32,011 nt of DNA from Methanobrevibacter sp. (GTDB lineage Archaea; Methanobacteriota; Methanobacteria; Methanobacteriales; Methanobacteriaceae), in NCBI GenBank assembly GCA_030539795.1, contig JAUNXN010000007.1, positions 1 to 32,011 on the forward strand. Direction: 5' to 3'. The translations under genes and the position numbers were made by a program. The notes under the pieces were generated by a model. That model ran no database searches, was not told where the DNA came from, and worked only from the letters and a program-made list of their open reading frames with translations. The first letter of the stretch is position 1. Each line of letters begins with the position of its first letter. This document shows positions 1 through 7,716 of this stretch, in pieces.

Positions 1-10
1 AATGTACTGT

Positions 11-302
11 GTTTAAAATAGACTTAATAGTATGGAAATCCTTTAAAGCCCAATGCTTTAGCTATAGCATTCGTTAGTTTAAAATAGACTTAATAGTATG
101 GAAATGGGCTTGGGTGTTGTATTTTCGGCAGTATCCGAAGAGTTTAAAATAGACTTAATAGTATTGAAATATATATGATTTATAGGCAATGCTTTTAGGC
201 TTCCTGGTTTAAAATAGACTTAATAGTATGGAAATAGCCAAGTTGATGAATATGTCGCAAGTGTGCTGGTCAGGTTTAAAATAGACTTAATAGTATGGAA
301 AT
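11..302 (+). CRISPR. CRISPR array, leader-distal end, five repeats
   Basis: Five 29-bp repeats begin GTTTAAAATAGACTT and end ATAGTATGGAAAT. They lie at 11-39, 77-105, 142-170, 207-235 and 274-302. Four complete spacers lie between them (40-76, 106-141, 171-206, 236-273; 36-38 nt), and a partial spacer occupies 1-10. Repeat 3 differs by one base (ATTGAAAT instead of ATGGAAAT at its 3' end). The 3' end resembles the ATTGAAA(C/T) crRNA 5' handle of type I-B arrays, which suggests transcription on the + strand with the leader off the left edge. After the last repeat there is an ORF rather than an AT-rich leader, which agrees with this orientation. No cas gene is in the window. Confidence 0.97.
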
Positions 303-464
303 ATGAGTAAAGTGCCGACTCTGGTCAAAATCGATGAGTTTAAAGGCCGTCGCCATGGTGATGACATGGATATAGTTTCCTATTTCAAAAACATTAAAGA
401 AAAGGAAGCTGAAGAGATTGAACGCCTAGAACAGGAAACCTTAGATATGGGATATGATTACTAA
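303..464 (+). CDS. 53-aa orphan ORF abutting the last CRISPR repeat
   Basis: ATG at 303 directly follows the last base of the terminal repeat; TAA ends at 464. The repeat has in-frame stops at 282, 288 and 291, so the frame cannot extend through the array. The product begins MSKVPTLVKIDEFKGRRHGD and ends in a charged, probably helical stretch rich in Lys and Glu (IKEKEAEEIERLEQE) followed by DMGYDY. I recognise no family. It has an unusual number of G/C-rich codons (CCG, CTG, CGT, CGC) for this AT-rich region. A 7-bp stem followed by a T-tract overlaps the stop codon, which supports a transcribed unit. The only ribosome-site-like bases (GGA) come from the repeat itself. It could be the tail of a gene cut by the array or a small acquired gene. 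Confidence 0.45.
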   Translation: MSKVPTLVKIDEFKGRRHGDDMDIVSYFKNIKEKEAEEIERLEQETLDMGYDY

Positions 465-490
465 TCCCATCTTTTTTTAATTATTTTTTT
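447..490 (+). terminator. Stem-loop and T-tract after the 53-aa ORF
   Basis: ATGGGAT (447-453) pairs with ATCCCAT (464-470) across a 10-nt loop. T-rich sequence follows (472-478 and 483-490). The stop codon TAA (462-464) lies at the loop/right-arm junction. Archaeal termination relies mainly on the T-tract; the stem is an extra feature. Confidence 0.6.
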
Positions 491-522
491 AAGAATTTTT
501 CTTTCCCAAATGCAATATTGAT

Positions 523-560
523 TACTTTTCAAATGCTCTCTGGGAAAACTCTTAAATATA
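523..560 (+). promoter_or_regulatory. mre11-rad50 promoter with shared 19-bp element
   Basis: TACTTTTCAAATGCTCTCT (523-541) lies 10 nt upstream of a TATA-like stretch CTTAAATATA (551-560). The start codon is at 644 with AAGGTAAT before it. The identical 19 bases occur on the minus strand at 12826-12808, upstream of the uvrD-like gene and in the same orientation toward it. The position just upstream of TATA is where an archaeal activator or BRE-region factor would act. That role is inferred; the identity of the two copies is read directly. Confidence 0.6.
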
Positions 561-643
561 CAATGGAATATACTATTATTCAGTTAAATACTTTAGAAAG
601 TGTTTAAATTGGTTATATACAAAAAATTAAAAAAGGTAATATA

Positions 644-1861
644 ATGAAATTTGCACATTTAGCAGATACTCATTTAGGTTATCGTCAATTCGGATTAATT
701 GAACGTGAAAAAGACTTTTATGAAGTATTTGAAAAGATTATAGATAAAATAATTGAAGAAAAAGTAGATTTTGTAATACATAGCGGAGATCTGTTTGAAA
801 CTGCAAGGCCATCTCCAAATGCGCTTTTGGTTTTCCAAAAAGGATTGCTTAGACTAAAAGGCGCAGGAATTCCTATGTATGCAATAGCCGGAAACCATGA
901 TATGGTAATGCGTAGTGGAGCAATTCCTCCACATGTAATATTCAAAAGATTAGGCCTCAAGGTAATTAGTCCAATCAATACTAATTATACACAAGGGGAT
1001 GTCTTTATTGCAGGACTACCACACTATCCATCATCACAAGTCAAAGTTTTAAAATCTAAATTAGCGGATTTGTCTAAGATGGCCGCCAAGTATGATAAAT
1101 CAATTTTGGTTTTGCATCAGGGAATTGACAAGTACTTCGGATATAATTATGAACTGGAAATCGGAGATATTCCCGACAATTTTGATTACTATGCCTTAGG
1201 CCACATTCATAATTATATTAATGACAACTTTGGAGAAGGAAAGCTAGTTTATCCGGGTTCCAGTGAAATTTGGAAAACCAGCGAACTTAAAGATTACAAT
1301 GAACATGGAAAAGGTTTTGTTTTAGTTGACTTTGACGGCCCAAAACCATATGTCAAGAGGGTTAAGATTGATATTTCCCGCCAGTTCATTAAGAGATCCA
1401 TTAAATATGACGATCTGGAAAGCGACATTGCGGGAATTAAAGAACTTATTGAAGACGCTGATAAAAAGCCGATTTTGGATTTGGAAATTAAGGATGTTGA
1501 TTCAGATACAAAAGTTGTTTATGACATTATTAAAGAGGAATTGGGCGATTTGGCATTAATGATTAGGCCAAAATTCACCATGGCCGGAGAGAAAAGCATT
1601 GATGAAATATTTGCTGATGAAAATGCAAATATCGGCCCTAAGGAACTCATCATAAAACAGCTGGAAGATTACAATAGTGATGAGGTAAACCAATTGGCTC
1701 TTGATTTATACGATTACCTGTCCAAGGACAAGATTGATGAGTCCATGGATTTGATTGAGCAATTCTATTCTGAATTTTATGACAAGACTAAGAACTATGA
1801 AAGCGCACCTCAAGATGAATTCGAGGATGTTGAAGAAACAGCAGATGAGGTTTTAAAATGA
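644..1861 (+). CDS. mre11: DNA double-strand break repair nuclease Mre11
   Basis: Mn-dependent exo/endonuclease of the Mre11-Rad50 complex that processes DNA ends. Phosphoesterase motifs are in order: LADTHLG with D8 and H10, HSGDLFE with D49, AGNHDM with N84 and H85, then LHQGI, ALGHIHNY and YPGSSEIWK. The acidic C-terminus (after about residue 330) fits the Rad50-binding helices and tail. The length, 405 aa, is normal for archaeal Mre11. The start is ATG preceded by AAGGTAAT. The stop codon overlaps the rad50 start by 4 nt (ATGA), so the two are translationally coupled. The promoter region carries the 19-bp element shared with the uvrD-like operon. Confidence 0.96.
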   Translation: MKFAHLADTHLGYRQFGLIEREKDFYEVFEKIIDKIIEEKVDFVIHSGDLFETARPSPNALLVFQKGLLRLKGAGIPMYAIAGNHDMVMRSGAIPPHVIFKRLGLKVISPINTNYTQGDVFIAGLPHYPSSQVKVLKSKLADLSKMAAKYDKSILVLHQGIDKYFGYNYELEIGDIPDNFDYYALGHIHNYINDNFGEGKLVYPGSSEIWKTSELKDYNEHGKGFVLVDFDGPKPYVKRVKIDISRQFIKRSIKYDDLESDIAGIKELIEDADKKPILDLEIKDVDSDTKVVYDIIKEELGDLALMIRPKFTMAGEKSIDEIFADENANIGPKELIIKQLEDYNSDEVNQLALDLYDYLSKDKIDESMDLIEQFYSEFYDKTKNYESAPQDEFEDVEETADEVLK

Positions 1862-4605
1862 TTTTCACTAAATTAAAACTAAATAATTTCAAGTCTCATG
1901 AAAACACAACCATTAAATTCGATAAGGGAATCAGTGTTATCGTGGGTGAAAATGGTGCAGGAAAATCAACTATCTTGGAAGCAATTAGCTTTGCTTTATT
2001 TAAACAACATACCGGCAAAAAAATCGATGATTTAGTTAGAAACAATGCGCAATCAATGTCTGTAGAATTGGAATTCACTTCTAATTCAAGACAATATAGA
2101 ATAGTTCGTGAAAAGAAATCTAATTTAAAATCATCAATATATAAGAAAACTTCCGCTGATGGAAATTATGTTCATATTTGCACTGGGGATAAGGAAGTAT
2201 CCAATGAGATACGCCAGATTTTAGATATAGATTCAGATCTGTTTTTAAACGCAATTTACATAAGACAAGGTGAAATTGCAGAGTTGGTGGATAAGACTCC
2301 CGCCGAGAAAAAGCAGTTGCTTGGTAAATTGCTGGGCATTGATTCTTTAGAAAAATCCTGGAAAAACTTGTTGCCTTTAATAAATGATTATGAAAATAAG
2401 CTTTCAGAGCTTAAAGGGAAATTATATAACTCAGATAAATTAGTCGAAGAGCTCAATGTTAAAAGAGATGAATTATCATCACTTAAAAATAGAGGTCATG
2501 AACTTGAAGAGCAAATCAATGAGGTAAATGAGTTACGCAGTGAAATTTCTGAAAACAAAAGGAATATGGAAAGGGAAAAGGAGATTTACGATACTCAAGT
2601 AACTAACTTGGATTCCGAAGAAAAAACTTTATCCAGACTTGAAGATGAGAAAAAGGTAATTCAAGAGAATTTGGATAAGATTAGGGAAGCGGAAGAACTA
2701 AGTAACAGATTGGAAAAATACGTTTCCAAATTGGATGTCTACCTTGAATTTGAAAAGGCAGTAAATGCAATTCAAACTTTGAAAAAAGAAGAGCTTGAGA
2801 TTGATAAGAAGTTAGATGCAATTTCCAAGCAAAAACAACTAATTGATGATAATAGGGAAGGCTACAAGAAATTTTTAGATTCCGATGAGGAGATTGCCCG
2901 CTTGGATAATCAGAAGGTCGAATATGAAAAAGATTTGGCCGGCATGACCAAGCTTGAAAAGGATAAGAAGGAACTCCTAAAAGAGATTCAGGATGAACGT
3001 AATGATATTCAAAAATTCTTTGTCAGTTCCAAAGCCAAATTAAAGGATTATGACTTAGACCAGGATGCACTTGATGGAATTGATGATTTAAGTCATCTGG
3101 ACAAGGCTACAAATGATTTCTTAGATGAGGTTTCAGCAAATATCAAAGAGTTAGGTGATGACATAATTTCCAAGAATGAAGAAATTGTTGTATTCAATCA
3201 GAATATCAAATCCAATGAAAAATCTTTAGAGGAATTATATGGTGCTGAAAATAAATGTCCAGTCTGTCAATCTGATATTAATGAAAATAAAAAAGCTGGT
3301 TTAATCAAGGATTATACTGCTGAAATCAATAAAAACACAGAGTTAATTTCCGAGTATGAGGAAGTTGTCTCTGAATTGTCTGAAAATAAGGAAGCCCTGG
3401 AAGATAAACATGACAAATTGCTTGATTTGTTAAAGCATATCTTTGAATATAAGCATAAGTTCCACCATTTGGAAAACCAATCTGACAAATTAAGAAAGAT
3501 TGACCAAGGTTTGGAGTCAAAAGACCTTATCAGCAATAAATTGGGTGAGCTTATACTGGTTATTGCAAATAAGAAATCAGACCGTGAGTCTTACAGGGAA
3601 AATCACGATTTGTATATTCAGGCCAATGGTGCTTTAGAGGTTTTAGGCAGTGAAACCGAGACCCAATTCAAGTTAAAGCAGGTTAAAAATGAAATAGATA
3701 ATCATGTAACCAATATCAAACTTGCAATCGAACAAGATCCTCATTTAAGCAGTGATATCAGTACCCTTGAACTTAAGAATCGTATTGAAGATTTGAAAAA
3801 GAAAAATGAGGAATATAATCAACTTAAAGGATTTATTCAAACCAAACCATCTTTCTTGACTAGATTAAATTCTGTAAAAGAAGAAATCGGAATGTCAATC
3901 AATCAAATTGATATTACTAAAAACAAGATTAGCGCATCAATTTACGATAAGGAAAAGTATGAGCAAATTATTTATCGCTCAGAACTTTACGAAAGAAGAT
4001 ACGAGACATTCAACACTGAATTGCATGAGATTAAAGGAAGGGCTAAGGTATTGATTGGTGATGTTAAAGAGCTGAACATTAAAATCGATACAGTTAACAG
4101 ATTCCAGCAAGAATATGATGACATTTCAGATTACATTAATCTTTTAAGTCATATAAGAAGCTTATTCAGTAAGAATGGTATTCAAAAAGATTTAAGGAAT
4201 ATTTCAAGGCCTTTAATCCAGAAATACACCAAAGAATTCTTCAATGAATTTAACTTTAATTATTCTGATTTAACACTTGATGATGATTATGACGTGACCG
4301 TTTACGGTCCTGAAGGAGAATCATCAATGAGCATGGTTAGTGGTGGTGAAAAGATAGCTATTGCTCTTGCTTTAAGGCTTGGAATTACTCAGGCAATGGC
4401 TAATGGTGAATTGGACACAATCCTATTGGATGAACCTACAATTCATTTGGACAGTTCCAGAAGACATGAATTAATCAATTTATTAAAGGAAATGTCTTTA
4501 TTGCCGCAGATGATTATTGTAACCCATGAGCCACAACTTGAAAATGCTGCAGACAATCTGATTAAAGTAGAAAAAGAAAATGGTATTTCAAAAGTAATAA
4601 TGTAG
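1858..4605 (+). CDS. rad50: DNA double-strand break repair ATPase Rad50
   Basis: SMC-like ATPase partner of Mre11. The Walker A motif GENGAGKST is at residues 30-38. Long coiled coils surround a zinc hook CPVC at 467-470, almost exactly mid-protein. The ABC signature SGGEK is at 828-832, and the Walker B motif LLDEPTIHLD has its catalytic Asp-Glu at 858-859. A late ThrHisGlu (VTHEPQ) corresponds to the H-loop. All key residues are present and the length of 915 aa is usual. It overlaps mre11 by 4 nt. Its stop codon lies inside a perfect 10-bp hairpin followed by T-tracts. Confidence 0.97.
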   Translation: MIFTKLKLNNFKSHENTTIKFDKGISVIVGENGAGKSTILEAISFALFKQHTGKKIDDLVRNNAQSMSVELEFTSNSRQYRIVREKKSNLKSSIYKKTSADGNYVHICTGDKEVSNEIRQILDIDSDLFLNAIYIRQGEIAELVDKTPAEKKQLLGKLLGIDSLEKSWKNLLPLINDYENKLSELKGKLYNSDKLVEELNVKRDELSSLKNRGHELEEQINEVNELRSEISENKRNMEREKEIYDTQVTNLDSEEKTLSRLEDEKKVIQENLDKIREAEELSNRLEKYVSKLDVYLEFEKAVNAIQTLKKEELEIDKKLDAISKQKQLIDDNREGYKKFLDSDEEIARLDNQKVEYEKDLAGMTKLEKDKKELLKEIQDERNDIQKFFVSSKAKLKDYDLDQDALDGIDDLSHLDKATNDFLDEVSANIKELGDDIISKNEEIVVFNQNIKSNEKSLEELYGAENKCPVCQSDINENKKAGLIKDYTAEINKNTELISEYEEVVSELSENKEALEDKHDKLLDLLKHIFEYKHKFHHLENQSDKLRKIDQGLESKDLISNKLGELILVIANKKSDRESYRENHDLYIQANGALEVLGSETETQFKLKQVKNEIDNHVTNIKLAIEQDPHLSSDISTLELKNRIEDLKKKNEEYNQLKGFIQTKPSFLTRLNSVKEEIGMSINQIDITKNKISASIYDKEKYEQIIYRSELYERRYETFNTELHEIKGRAKVLIGDVKELNIKIDTVNRFQQEYDDISDYINLLSHIRSLFSKNGIQKDLRNISRPLIQKYTKEFFNEFNFNYSDLTLDDDYDVTVYGPEGESSMSMVSGGEKIAIALALRLGITQAMANGELDTILLDEPTIHLDSSRRHELINLLKEMSLLPQMIIVTHEPQLENAADNLIKVEKENGISKVIM

Positions 4606-4635
4606 ATTACATTATTATCTTTTTATTTTTTTTTT
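4595..4635 (+). terminator. rad50 terminator hairpin overlapping the stop codon
   Basis: TAATAATGTA (4595-4604) and TACATTATTA (4608-4617) form perfect 10-bp arms around the loop GAT, followed by two T runs to 4635. The rad50 TAG (4603-4605) lies inside the hairpin. The convergent TIR-like gene ends at 4634. Confidence 0.7.
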
Positions 4636-5038
4636 ACATTGTTTCAGGCGCATCCTTGATAGAGTCGATAATGCAGTTTGCGTTCCATCCCACGATGGTT
4701 GCAGCTTTCTCTTCTAATTTTTCAGGAACTTCTTCAACGCCTAATGGTCTGACCAGAACGATTGGAATGTCGTATTTTTCGCTTGCAGCCAATAAATCTT
4801 CAAATAATTCTGTATTATCATTATAAAGTCCGGAAAGCATTATGATTCTGTCTACTTTTTTGTAAAACTCTTCACCTGCGGAAGCATATGACCCTGACAT
4901 TGACTCTTTCCATAGAAATTCAACTTTTGAGAATAATTTTTCTGTAAACTGGCCATATTCATTGTTTTGATCTATGCCCTGTGTAATTATTAAATTGTAA
5001 ATCTTATCATCTCGTTCATCTTCAAACATTTTTTTCAC
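4634..5038 (-). CDS. Stand-alone TIR-like (MTH538/DUF1863 type) protein
   Basis: A 134-aa protein with the flavodoxin-like pattern of MTH538-type TIR-like domains, the family that includes ThsB of Thoeris. Strand segments YNLIIT and DRIIMLSGLY are followed by a helix NTELFEDLLAASEKY, then IPIVLVRPLG and the late motif ATIVGWNANCIIDSIKDA. The family call rests on these patterns. I cannot say whether the acidic residues of ELFED sit where the catalytic Glu of NAD-cleaving TIR domains does. No ThsA-like effector is nearby. Neighbours are rad50 (convergent) and a Mur ligase (divergent). The start is supported by a strong AGGTGA site. Possible roles are antiviral signalling or a housekeeping nucleotide-binding function. 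Confidence 0.7.
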   Translation of the reverse strand: MKKMFEDERDDKIYNLIITQGIDQNNEYGQFTEKLFSKVEFLWKESMSGSYASAGEEFYKKVDRIIMLSGLYNDNTELFEDLLAASEKYDIPIVLVRPLGVEEVPEKLEEKAATIVGWNANCIIDSIKDAPETM

Positions 5039-5077
5039 CTTGCTTTTATTATTATTGTTATTATATAAAATTTTTTG

Positions 5078-5105
5078 TTTTACAAAATCTTTATAAATTG
5101 TAAAA
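5078..5105. promoter_or_regulatory. Divergent promoter: TATA box inside an inverted repeat
   Basis: TTTTACAA (5078-5085) and TTGTAAAA (5098-5105) are perfect 8-bp inverted arms. The 12-nt centre includes the self-complementary TATA box TTTATAAA (5090-5097). Start sites about 25 nt away would give leaders of roughly 30 nt for both the TIR-like gene (start 5038) and the Mur ligase (start 5148). A dimeric repressor here would block both genes by covering TATA; this is inference. Confidence 0.5.
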
Positions 5106-5147
5106 ATGTAACTTTAATATAACGATTATTTTAAGGAATTATTTTTT

Positions 5148-6431
5148 ATGAAAGCAGCAGTAATTGGATTAGGTGTAGAAGGAAAAAAAGCAGTCAATTC
5201 CCTTTTAAGGCATGGTTGGGAAGTATACGCTACTGATTTGAATATTGACGTTGACTTGTCCGGTTTGGATTTGCCCTTATTGTCAATGAATATGATTGAT
5301 GAAAAACAGACAATTTCCATAGTCGGCGAAAACATTACTGTGGATTTGGGTTTTACCAATCCTTACGCCATTGAACAGTGTGATGCGGTAGCTATAAGTC
5401 CCAGTATGTATGGGGGAGCATTTGCAACAAGACTATTGGAAAACGGCGATTTGCTAAGTGATGTTGTAACAAAACATAAGGATATTTTCACTATTGGAAT
5501 AACAGGAACAAATGGAAAGACCACCACTGTACACATGTTAAAGGAAATATTGGAAAATGCCGGAAAAAAGGTTTTAGTCGGAGGCAATGGTGGCGGAGGA
5601 TTTTCAGGTTATTACGATTTGATTCTTGAAGCTAATGAAACTGACTGTGACATTCTTTTGGTGGAAGTGTGCGATATGACTCTTGATTTCTGCCGTTATA
5701 CATTTGATTTTGACATGATCGGACTTACCAACATCGGAAATGACCATATGGATGTCCACAAAACAATTGCAAATTATAAGGATTCATTGGTTAGATTCTT
5801 TAAGGACAAAACTGTTTTCACCGCGTACAATCAGGATTTTAACGCTGATTTTAAGGAAGCTGCTTCTAAAAATATTCTTTATTTTGAATATCAGGATGAA
5901 CTGAAGGTATTTGGTAAATTTAACCTGCTTAATGCAGGCCTCGCCACTGCAATTTCAAGAGAATTAAAGGTATCAAAGGATATTATCAAATCCACTCTCT
6001 CCAATTTCAACGCAGTTCAGGGACGTTTGGATGTTTATAAAATCAATGATGCATCTGTTTATGTTGGAAAAACAGATAATTCCGATGCATTGGCTTCAAT
6101 CTTATCCGAAAGAGATTTTTACGCAATATTTATCGGAACACCCCGCCATAATGAAATACATAGGCTGGACATTCTGGATGTTGCAGTGAAATATAATCCT
6201 GAAGTCATTGTGCTCTTCCCAGGATTGGACGATACGTTGGATATTGCAATTTACAGGCTAAATGCGCTTGGCTATATGGGAAACATCATAACTGTCAATT
6301 CCCTTGATGAAATCATTGAACTGGTGGCCGAGTACTCACATGAAGATGCAATCCTGATTGGTGGCAATGGTCAAGATGTCATTATTGATATTCAAGAAAG
6401 AATTAAATTAATTTCTGAAAATTTAGCCTAA
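5148..6431 (+). CDS. Mur ligase family protein (MurC/MurD-like)
   Basis: ATP-dependent amide ligase fold. It has an N-terminal Rossmann motif GLGVEGKKA (residues 7-15), the Mur ATP-binding loop GITGTNGKTT (117-126), the central conserved IGLTNIGNDHMDVH, and a C-terminal ligand domain with GRLDVY. Length is 427 aa. In pseudomurein-walled methanogens such ligases build the wall peptide. Another archaeal member, CfbE, makes coenzyme F430. The VanW-like surface protein downstream favours a wall-related role, but I cannot separate the options from motifs alone. The start ATG follows AAGGAATT. Upstream it shares a divergent promoter with the TIR-like gene. Confidence 0.8.
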   Translation: MKAAVIGLGVEGKKAVNSLLRHGWEVYATDLNIDVDLSGLDLPLLSMNMIDEKQTISIVGENITVDLGFTNPYAIEQCDAVAISPSMYGGAFATRLLENGDLLSDVVTKHKDIFTIGITGTNGKTTTVHMLKEILENAGKKVLVGGNGGGGFSGYYDLILEANETDCDILLVEVCDMTLDFCRYTFDFDMIGLTNIGNDHMDVHKTIANYKDSLVRFFKDKTVFTAYNQDFNADFKEAASKNILYFEYQDELKVFGKFNLLNAGLATAISRELKVSKDIIKSTLSNFNAVQGRLDVYKINDASVYVGKTDNSDALASILSERDFYAIFIGTPRHNEIHRLDILDVAVKYNPEVIVLFPGLDDTLDIAIYRLNALGYMGNIITVNSLDEIIELVAEYSHEDAILIGGNGQDVIIDIQERIKLISENLA

Positions 6432-6500
6432 TTATAACAATGTTTTTATATTAGTTTTTTTATATCTATCTATGTATTATTAATAATATAGGTGTACTAA

Positions 6501-7691
6501 ATGAGTAGTGGTTGGAGAAAGATTTCAATAACAATATTTATAGCATTAATTGTACTATGTGCATTATTTGTTGTATTCAATGCAGTAAATAGCGCTCCTT
6601 ACACAGCTCAATCCGTAACTGAGGATTATGACCTTCCAATTGGCCAATCTATGTTTGAAAATCAATCCATTTTAGGCCAAAGAGATCAAATTGAAGTTCC
6701 TTTATTATCCAATTTAGGATTTTTAACCCATCAACTATTAGCATTTGATATTCATGGTATATTAATGTCTTTGGCTACAGGTGTTGTTCCATTTGATTTT
6801 ACTACAGTATCCAGTGAAGGTATTGACTCTTATGGACATGTAGTTGATGTAGACGGGCCTGGATTTTTGACTTTTGAGGGAGATAAACTGGCTGTTAAAT
6901 CTCCAGATAATTATGTATGGGGTTATAGTGCTCCATATAAATGGTTAGTTAAAACTGAAAATGGTGTTGATGTTGTAGAGAACGGTACTGTTATCAAATC
7001 CGTTCCTGTTGATGGAATAAAAGATTTAGATTATCATAATGAGTATTACAATAATGATACAATCAGAAGTTGGTATAATTATGATGCATCCGTTGGTTCT
7101 ATTTTCACATTGGAAAAAGGAATGGTTGGATTTTCCGATGGAAGGAACAATATCAGCTCTTCTGATGTTCCGGTAATATTCGGTCAGGATGTAGTGGATT
7201 ATGCAGCTGAATATCCTACAGGTTCTCCTATTCTTTTATACTCAGGAAATTACACTGAACAGTCCGGTGAAGTTTACGGTACTTCTTTAGGTTCTCACCC
7301 TGAATATGGTGACTCCATTAGGGAAGTCAATGCTAGACAGTTTGTTGAAGCATGGAACGGAACCATCATACCTCCTAATTCAACAGGCAGTGGTAAAGAT
7401 TATGTTTACTTTGAATCTGCTAATGACGCATCCGCTCCTGGTGGAAGTGCAGCACATGGAGTATGCCCATCTGCTAGAGCTTTAAGGGCTGCAGTCACAT
7501 CTGAAGGGTTCGATTTGCCTACTGGTATGACCTGGGATGAAAATGCAGTGTTATTCGGATATAACCCTGCAAGAGATATTACAGTGACAAATACTCATGA
7601 CTATCCGGTTAGGATTAATATGTGGACTGAAGGTTCAGGAACCGGTATGGGTGTTTACGCACAAGTTACAAGATATATTCCGACTAACTGA
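6501..7691 (+). CDS. Membrane-anchored protein with VanW-like C-terminal region
   Basis: A 396-aa protein with a short basic N-terminus and one membrane segment (about residues 9-28), so most of the protein faces the outside. The extracytoplasmic part has several N-x-S/T sites. The C-terminal third (about 305-396) contains SAAHGVCPSARALRAAV with C322, then NPARDITVTNTHDYPVRI. This layout resembles the end of VanW-type proteins (ICQ...AAL...NNTDYPV). The similarity is remote and was judged by eye. It lies 69 nt after the Mur ligase, so it may act in pseudomurein wall assembly or anchoring; this is inferred from context only. A GGTG precedes the start. Confidence 0.55.
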   Translation: MSSGWRKISITIFIALIVLCALFVVFNAVNSAPYTAQSVTEDYDLPIGQSMFENQSILGQRDQIEVPLLSNLGFLTHQLLAFDIHGILMSLATGVVPFDFTTVSSEGIDSYGHVVDVDGPGFLTFEGDKLAVKSPDNYVWGYSAPYKWLVKTENGVDVVENGTVIKSVPVDGIKDLDYHNEYYNNDTIRSWYNYDASVGSIFTLEKGMVGFSDGRNNISSSDVPVIFGQDVVDYAAEYPTGSPILLYSGNYTEQSGEVYGTSLGSHPEYGDSIREVNARQFVEAWNGTIIPPNSTGSGKDYVYFESANDASAPGGSAAHGVCPSARALRAAVTSEGFDLPTGMTWDENAVLFGYNPARDITVTNTHDYPVRINMWTEGSGTGMGVYAQVTRYIPTN

Positions 7692-7716
7692 ATATATCCT
7701 TTTTTTTACTTTTTTT

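Noticed and set aside
71-78. CATTCGTTAG in spacer 1/repeat 2 resembling the 38-bp duplicated unit at 27.6 and 29.6 kb
   Set aside because: The match is about 10 bases and crosses the spacer-repeat boundary; too short to suggest self-targeting.
40-206. Similarity between spacers 1 and 3 (CAATGCTTT followed by TAG) as a sign of related targets
   Set aside because: Only about 9 consecutive bases agree, which is not enough to exclude chance in two 36-37 nt AT-rich spacers.
303-643. CRISPR leader to the right of the array
   Set aside because: The sequence next to the last repeat is coding-like and not AT-rich, and repeat orientation puts the leader on the left; the AT-rich 465-643 stretch is separated from the repeat by the ORF and serves mre11.
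5363-5587. Minus-strand ORFs inside the Mur ligase gene
   Set aside because: They run antisense across the conserved ATP-binding loop codons; shadows of the real gene.
7597-7716. N-terminal extension of the MobA-like nucleotidyltransferase
   Set aside because: It overlaps the end of the VanW-like gene in another frame, and the family's first strand (SISTIITAAG) starts right at ATG 7717.
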